Source of the DNA: Fomes fomentarius
Taxonomy: Eukaryota; Basidiomycota; Agaricomycetes; Polyporales; Polyporaceae
Direction of reading: 5' to 3'
Assembly: GCA_022606135.1 (NCBI GenBank)
Contig: JABYQN010000006.1
Location: forward strand, 682,001 to 746,000
Length of the DNA stretch: 64,000 nucleotides
The notes below the pieces were generated by a model. It did no database searches. It was given only the letters and a program-made list of their open reading frames with translations, and was not told the origin of the DNA. Positions 58,106 through 64,000 of the stretch are shown here, in pieces. Position 1 is the stretch's first letter; the number at the start of each line of letters is the position of its first letter. A program made the translations under genes and the position numbers.

Positions 58106-60022
58106 ATGCCCACAGCAGTGCCACCCAAGTTGAACGTCGCGATCATGTCCGTACCCTCCTCTCGTCTCACAAACATGCCTATACTCACATGGATATGTCG
58201 CCTCCAGTGGTGCAGGCCTCAGTGGCTTGAGTCTCGCACTCGCGCTACAGAAGTACGCGTCGGACGTGCATTTCGATATCTACGAAGGGGCCTCTCAGCT
58301 GTCGGAGATAGGCGCCGGCGTCGGGCTGCATCCACGGACATGGACGATCATGCAAGCCATGGGACTCGAGGAGGCCCTGTTGAATGTAGCTGGGGACGAC
58401 GCTGAGTCGAGTGAGTGTCAACTCTCGTGTGTGGTGTCCACTACTGATCAATTTGCTCCCGTGTATCACTATACGTTGACTACCGTGACAGCGATCGCCG
58501 TAATGGAACGCAAGAGTGACCAGCCAGAAGGACAAGACTTCCACAAGAGGTCCAGAATCGGTGCGCCCCTATCTTCCTGAAGAACTCTCTTACACGGTTC
58601 CGTAGTGCTCACCATACACACAGAACGGTCGTTCTCCTTTCATCGCGCGGACATGCAGAAGGTATTCGTAGCCAATCTGAAGTCTCCGCAAGTGCTCCAC
58701 CTGGGCAAGCGATTCGTCTCTTATCAACAACTGGATGAGAACGCTGCGATCGAGGTCGCCTTCCAAGATGGAACTACTGCTACCTGCGATGTCCTTGTAG
58801 GTTGTGATGGGATTCGCTCCACCGTGCGGGCTACCGTGTACTCTCAACTTGCGGACACTGCGTCCGCAGAGGGGAATGAGGCGCAGGCCGAAGTGCTAAG
58901 GTCGCGAATTCCGCCGAAGTGGTCGGGAGCAGTGGTGTACCGTTGCTTGATCAGAAAGGATACCTTGTCTGATGAGGCCGCGGGGCATCCTGCGATTGCC
59001 AAGCACTCCCTGGTAGTTGTGAGTGGGGCGTGAGTGCTTCTGTGATCATTTCGGTCGCTCACGCACTCCGTACAGTATTGTGGCAAAAACAGAGTAAGTC
59101 TGGAATGTACCACTTATCATCGTCTGTTGATTCGTTGACAACCTAGCACGCCGTGACATACCCGATCATGCGGGGGAGGGCGCTGAACGTCGGGTTTGGC
59201 GTAAGCTACACTGAGGAAGTAGGCACACCATACGTGGGCCCCTGGACGTCCTCTGCAACGAGAGAAGAGATCGTCAAAGGATTTGAGTCGGGTTGGGAAC
59301 CAGATGTGTTAGAAATTGTCAAGGTAGGTAAGATCGCGTTTTCTACTTGACTTCGCGGAGTTGAGTGTGGCGACTGTACCTATGATTGGCACTAATATGC
59401 ATGATCTAGCATGTACAAGGAGGGGTCTTATGGGCCGTGCATGTCGTGGACAAGTTACCTACCTATATCCACGGACGTGTGGTGTTGATAGGTGATGCTG
59501 TGAGTGATTATACATCTCCCTTACCTGCGGCTAATAATAGTATCCAATTCAGGCACACGCGATGTCTCAACATCTAGGAGCGGGTTCTGGGGAATGCTTT
59601 GAGGTGAAAACTCACGACCAACATCGCATCCAACGAACTCACAGCCCTCCTAGGATGCATGGCTCCTCGCACAGTTCATTGGGAACGCGCGCATCCACAA
59701 AGAGAACGTGCACGTGGCGTTGCGCGTGTGGGATGAAATCCGAAGACCGTTCACGCAGAACGTCGCTGCGTTGTCCCGGAGGAGCCAGCAACTGCATTAT
59801 CTGAACAGTCCAGAGTTGTCGCAGCTCACGGAAGAGCTGAGTGCGTCAGGAAGAGGGCTGACGTCGGATCAAATTATGGAGATCGGGTCAGAGATGGAGC
59901 GCATAAGAGAATGGCGGGATCACTCGAATATCTTGCAGGAGAATGCGGTCTCCTTGCAGCGGTTGAATGGTGTTCTCACCGAGACTGACATGATCCAACC
60001 CTTGGTTTATCACAAATTATAA
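58106..60022 (+). CDS. Salicylate-hydroxylase-like FAD monooxygenase 2
   Basis: Tandem paralogue of the gene at 55193 with the same intron positions. Starts MPTAVPPKLNVAIIGAGLSG across intron 1 (GxGxxG). Then FDIYEGASQLSEIGAGVGLH, SFHRADMQKVFVANL, VGCDGIRSTVRATVYSQLAD, IPPKWSGAVVYRCLIRKDTL, YPIMRGRALNVGFGVSYTEE, VVLIGDAAHAMSQHLGAGSG and DAWLLAQFIGNARIHKENV. Unlike copy 1, the region around IPPKWSGAVVYR is in one frame. The C-terminus carries a few extra residues (DMIQPLVYHKL). It probably hydroxylates an aromatic acid or related secondary metabolite; salicylate itself is only the family's name-giving substrate. A gene duplication is clear; no other pathway gene is adjacent. Confidence 0.88.
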
Positions 60023-62980
60023 AGAGTTCTGGTTTCAGCCACAACGACAAACATAGACAAACAAAGAAATCGTTGCCACCATCGGATTCACCATCACATT
60101 CGTACGCGTCCTCTGTTATGCTCATCATCCTGAGACTTGCAATCATCATATAAGAATAGGTTGGGGCCGCGACAACTCGCTTCATGCAAACGGCATGATG
60201 TCCTAGCCTTACTAGCTAACACAGTGACCCTGTTCACTACCTATCCGCATCATTCTGCACGGCGGCGAATTCTCCATGTCAACATTCCATCTTATCACGA
60301 ATTATTCCCTGGTCGCCCTCAGGATTCCAATGCCAACTGTGATCCCATTCGCACCTGAGCCAGAATCCCGCGCCTCACTCACACTCCACCCTCCATTCTG
60401 GATCAGCCTGAACATTCTGACTAGTCTTCCTCACGCTACTCTCCGTCTGATCACTGCAAATTCAACCATAGGCGCACACTACCCTCGTTTGGGATCACCA
60501 GCATGTCACGCCAACCGCAGACAGCAACACAAGCTTGCTGGCAGGCTGTTTGCTGACGCCATCAAGGCGCCGCTCGCCTACCGGGGCAGCCTAAGGGGCA
60601 ATTCAAGGCCATTCAGATGGATGTGTGGCACAGCTTCAGCCTAACCACCATCTGGTGGCGGCGCTTTTGGCTGCCTCGTGTTCTTGAGTATATAACGCAC
60701 GTCTGGTTTCGCTTACCTCTCCACCCAAAACCCTCCCCTCCCTTCTCGCTCCCTTTGGCCCTCAGCACTCCTCCACTCATTGCAGGACGTGTCTTCGACG
60801 ATGACTTGGGTGCTCTCCAAGTCAAGGCAAGATCTTCATGCGTCGCCACACTCGATGGTGACCCTTCCTTGGTTATACCTCTTACTCAACGTCCTCGACA
60901 TCCAGCGACAAATTCCTTCGACACCTTACGCTCCCGGACACGGTAAAGTGCGATATCTGCCTTACGGGACCATCACACCAGCATAGCACGCCACAAACAC
61001 AGCCTCCGTTGAATCTGGCCGGGTCGACCTTGGTGAGGTATGTTCGTCCGTATGATAGCCATGTGGTGTCGTAATGATATCACTCTCACCACCATATACA
61101 AGATTTCGACGTGGGCCTAGTTTGCACACCAATGAGAGCATGCAATATCGACACAGACCTGGTGAGTCGCACGCGGCCAGCTCGCAGGGTTGACCGTCCT
61201 CTCGGCAGCAAAACCATGACGACCCGAGTAGTACGACCCCCAGTATGCTTAACGAACTGAGGCGACGAATCAGAAATGCCATGCAGGCGCAAGGTATGGT
61301 CCCTCAGCTGCATGCCGCCACATTCCAGATGCTGACGCCGCATTGGTTAGGAGACCGACACGAACCTGGTGAGTCGGCTCGCGTCGTTGACGACCCCTTC
61401 GACAGTAAGATGTCTATAATTGGAGTTTGACCGCGCCCCGCCGATGAATATCCGGCGAGCGCCGAGATGACGGCTCAGGTAGTTCATCGCATGAGCACGT
61501 CGCCACACAGCCCATGGTCAGTCCTGCCTCAACGCCAGTAGTGATGTGTGGTGCGTAAACCACCGTTCACACTATCGTGTATCGTCTCACGCGCCATGCA
61601 GAGACATCCACCGCCCTCACTTCAACTACTCTATGTGCGCGGCGTAGATTTGACCTTTTTCCCTTCCCCGACAGAGATCACGAGCAAACATGCACCGACT
61701 AATTGAGTCCTGAGGATGATAATGATCAGCACAACAGCAAGAGGAAACCGACAATGTCACAATCACGAGTGAGCGAACAACAGAAAAGCGCACCCCTTCA
61801 GCAGACGGCCTGACTTCGGCCACAACAAGATCTGCATTCGCATCTCACAGGGGACATTCACGATATCTCAGCCCGCAACTGAATTCATTACCACATACGC
61901 ATGACGACCTAAGGACAGATGATACACGGATGCGGCGTCGTAGGATCCTGACAACGATTCAGACGACTAATGATTCATGAGCAGATATCCTCTTCGAAGA
62001 CACCGGCGAGCTGCTACCCTGGGCGGGATACGTAGCTGCAACAAGCCGGCTCACTCGAGGCTGCCCTAGGTTTCACCAGCCCTTGGTCGACACTGGGATG
62101 ACATCCTACCGCCGACAGGACGACAAGTGCCGATACTCTGCTTAGCAGACATCTTCAACGTCGTTAGTGACCGCCACCCTGATCTTTCAATGGCCTTGTG
62201 TGATCTAAAGTTGAGGCCATGGGAATGACCTCTATACCAGGCGCGTGGACGACATCTCAGGATCCCCTAACACCGACTCAGTAGGACGACATGGTGACAA
62301 TCGTGACTTGGACGACCTACTTACCCATCGAGTCCTCGGCAGCGGGGCGACTAGGCGCAAGGGCGACTTACTCGGTGCATATGATCGGGCACGGACTACA
62401 TTAAGCCGAACAGGACGACACCACTGTGGCGCTCGACAACCAGACATGAGCCGACCTACTCAGCGGAGTCGACCACGTCGGCGACTGAATATTTCTGGTT
62501 CTTGGCGACAGGACGACTCGGGTACGGTGGCTGACTTGGATTTGCAAACGCATCTCCACGAGTTCGCGGATTTCAGACTAGATCTCCGACCTCAACTTGA
62601 ACGACTTATGGCCGCCGTTCGAAATTATGCCCAGTGACTGGGAACCGTGACAGCTTCAATGGGAACCGACCCTCGCTTAATCCGACTGGGATATCCGACT
62701 TGTACCTCCCATCTGAACCTCGGGCGTTTGACCCTCCATCTCGGCACAACCCACTGAGTACCCGACACGTTATATCGACACTCGATATGGTCGCCCGTGC
62801 ACTATTCGAATCGATATCGCTACTACAACTATGCTTCGACCCGTCGCAGTACTGCAGTAGAGTACTTGAGTAGTAGTTCTTGAGGACCGGATTCGATGCG
62901 GTCACGCAACAGACCATCGATTCAAGACACCGGCCCGAAGTACGGTCGACCGGATCTGTGGTCGTTCCTGGCGCAGGCCT
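60023..62980. other. Gene-poor region with a GAC-word-dense tract
   Basis: Nearly 3 kb without a recognisable gene. A 12-mer CCTGGTGAGTCG occurs at about 61158 and 61365 with partly similar flanks. From about 61890 to 62720 the sequence is packed with CGAC/GACGAC words (for example GGACGACA, CCGACCTACT, GGCGACTTACTCGG). The words are spaced irregularly, on one strand, without a fixed unit. No long open frame with family motifs exists. At 62981 the inverted kinase-like duplicate begins. Confidence 0.45.
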
Positions 62981-64000
62981 CTTCGTGGCTCTCGGGACTA
63001 GTACCCGCGACTTCTGCGGGGAAGCCAACGTGGAAACTTTGCGTCTGAGTCCTTACTGGTTTAGTACTTACCATGTAGCGAGATAGTGGCACGACTCCGC
63101 CAAACGTGGTGTCATCTTAGTTCAATGCGGAAGTATTAGATAGCGATCTGATAGTGCCATCGAGAACTTGTGTGTATTCACCTGTAAAGACGAAGACTAG
63201 ATACATATGTATGTAATACAATAGAATCTTGCCTCAGAATGTGTAACATAACGACAAGTAAGAAAAATACGGAGTAGCGAATTGAAACATAGAAGACTGC
63301 TAGAGCGATAAGTAAGCAAGTAAGTATGAAAGCAGTGGAAAGCTGACGGATATCGTTCAGTGATGTGATGCACTGGAGTGGGGTTGCTGCACTCACCAAT
63401 GACAATATGTCATAGACAGCCGTACCCATCATTGACTCGTCGCGCAAATGCGCCCGCCACATCCTGTGAACGGGCCAAATGTTCCGCGAGATATCTCTGA
63501 ACTGTTTGAGAGCCTCGTTGGCACTCGGGCGCTCAGCGGGGTTTTGGCTCAACATCTTTTCAACCAACGGTAAGAGTGAGTCGACGTTGGAATATTTCTG
63601 AGGCAGTTTCAAAGGTTATTTCACAGTCAAATGGGTCTCACGTACCTGCAAAATACATGTGCGGAACATGTTCCCGAGCATAAAGATATCCGCCTTGAAC
63701 GGATCATAGGGATCCTTGTTTGATGGCTCCGGAACCTGCCTGTCCAGGCCCTTTGTCCCAGTGAATTGTGTCGTCAGGGGTGAAACACGTAGAGATACTG
63801 AAGCCTACGTAGTAGTATATTACGTGGACTCTGGAACGAGGCACTACAGGCGCGGTGGTGACTTGGGTGGGAAGGACATGGGGAGCAGCGGGATGGAAAC
63901 CTTGAGGGTACATGGCAGTCGCATCCATCATGATGTTCATATATGTACAGTCATTGGAGGAGGCTGAGTAACGTGGTAATGATTGTACCACATGGACCTC
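62981..64000 (-). repeat. Segmental duplication, right copy (inverted partner at 16818-17884)
   Basis: Reverse complement of this stretch is near-identical to 16818-17884 and continues to the window edge. Differences include an 8-base deletion relative to the left copy near 63768 and scattered substitutions. Homology ends sharply at 62981, next to the GAC-dense tract. Confidence 0.9.
63178..64000 (-). pseudogene. Broken kinase-like (pseudokinase) gene, right partial copy
   Basis: 3' half only; the 5' half lies beyond the window. Blocks: NDCTYMNIMMDATAMYPQGF, YYYVGFSISTCFTPDD (DFG replaced by GFS), then, after an intron with an intact GTACGT donor, KYSNVDSLLPLVEKMLSQNP, ERPSANEALKQFRDISR and WRAHLRDESMMGTAVYD. 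The 8-base loss after TPDD shifts the frame and gives a stop soon after KQGSL, so this copy is also broken, at a different place from the left copy. Both share the DFG change, so that arose before the duplication. Confidence 0.7.

Noticed and set aside
50835..60022. Secondary-metabolite cluster made of POP plus the two FAD monooxygenases
   Set aside because: No core synthase, precursor peptide, transporter or regulator is nearby; proximity alone is not enough.
61890..62720. CRISPR-like or regular satellite array in the GAC-dense tract
   Set aside because: Word spacing is irregular, there is no constant repeat or spacer length, and the host is a eukaryote.

Overview
The window is nuclear DNA of a filamentous basidiomycete, most likely an Agaricomycete (Polyporales-like is my guess, not shown). 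Genes are dense and rich in 50-70 nt GT-AG introns. Several exons are only 11-21 nt long. The protein families fit: a basidiomycete-type lineage-expanded kinase-like family, a HET-domain protein, an Ole1 desaturase with a cytochrome b5 tail, Rad16, and a Q-rich LIM-binding co-regulator. No rRNA, convincing tRNA, CRISPR array or viral gene was seen.

Layout, left to right. 0-12.6 kb: a LIM-domain-binding transcriptional co-regulator running off the left edge (-), an Unc104/KIF1-type kinesin-3 of 17 exons (+), and the U3 snoRNP protein Imp3 (-). 12.9-21.2 kb: two paralogous type II membrane glycosyltransferase-like genes (+) with identical lengths for exons 2-5. They are separated by 4.6 kb of debris: a 273-bp MITE, a truncated and frameshifted relic of a Yea4-type nucleotide-sugar transporter, and a broken kinase-like gene. 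23.4-26.1 kb: Ole1 delta-9 desaturase (+) and Arl2 GTPase (-), convergent.

26.5-32.0 kb is the most unusual part. Two head-to-head genes share a 766-bp promoter region. One encodes a SAM-methyltransferase fused to a GT8 glycosyltransferase. The other encodes a GDP-mannose-3,5-epimerase-like dehydratase/epimerase fused to two further glycosyltransferase modules and a membrane anchor. Together they carry five predicted sugar-nucleotide or glycan-modifying modules, which would suit one dedicated, still undescribed glycan pathway.

32.4-50.0 kb is mostly housekeeping: Rad16 repair ATPase (+), a cytochrome b5-acyl-CoA dehydrogenase fusion (-), Tad2 tRNA adenosine deaminase (+), a HET-domain protein (+), a mitochondrial FAD carrier (-), SRP receptor beta (+), Sar1 (+) and the GPI mannosyltransferase PIG-M/Gpi14 (+). 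50.7-60.0 kb holds a prolyl oligopeptidase (+) and a tandem pair of salicylate-hydroxylase-like FAD monooxygenases (+). 60-64 kb is gene-poor. It contains a GAC-word-dense tract and ends in a second, inverted copy of the broken kinase-like segment, so near-identical inverted repeats lie about 45 kb apart.

Several otherwise well-preserved genes carry apparent single-base losses, mostly inside short C or G runs. This looks more like assembly indel error than gene death, and those models should be checked against raw reads or RNA before they are called pseudogenes.
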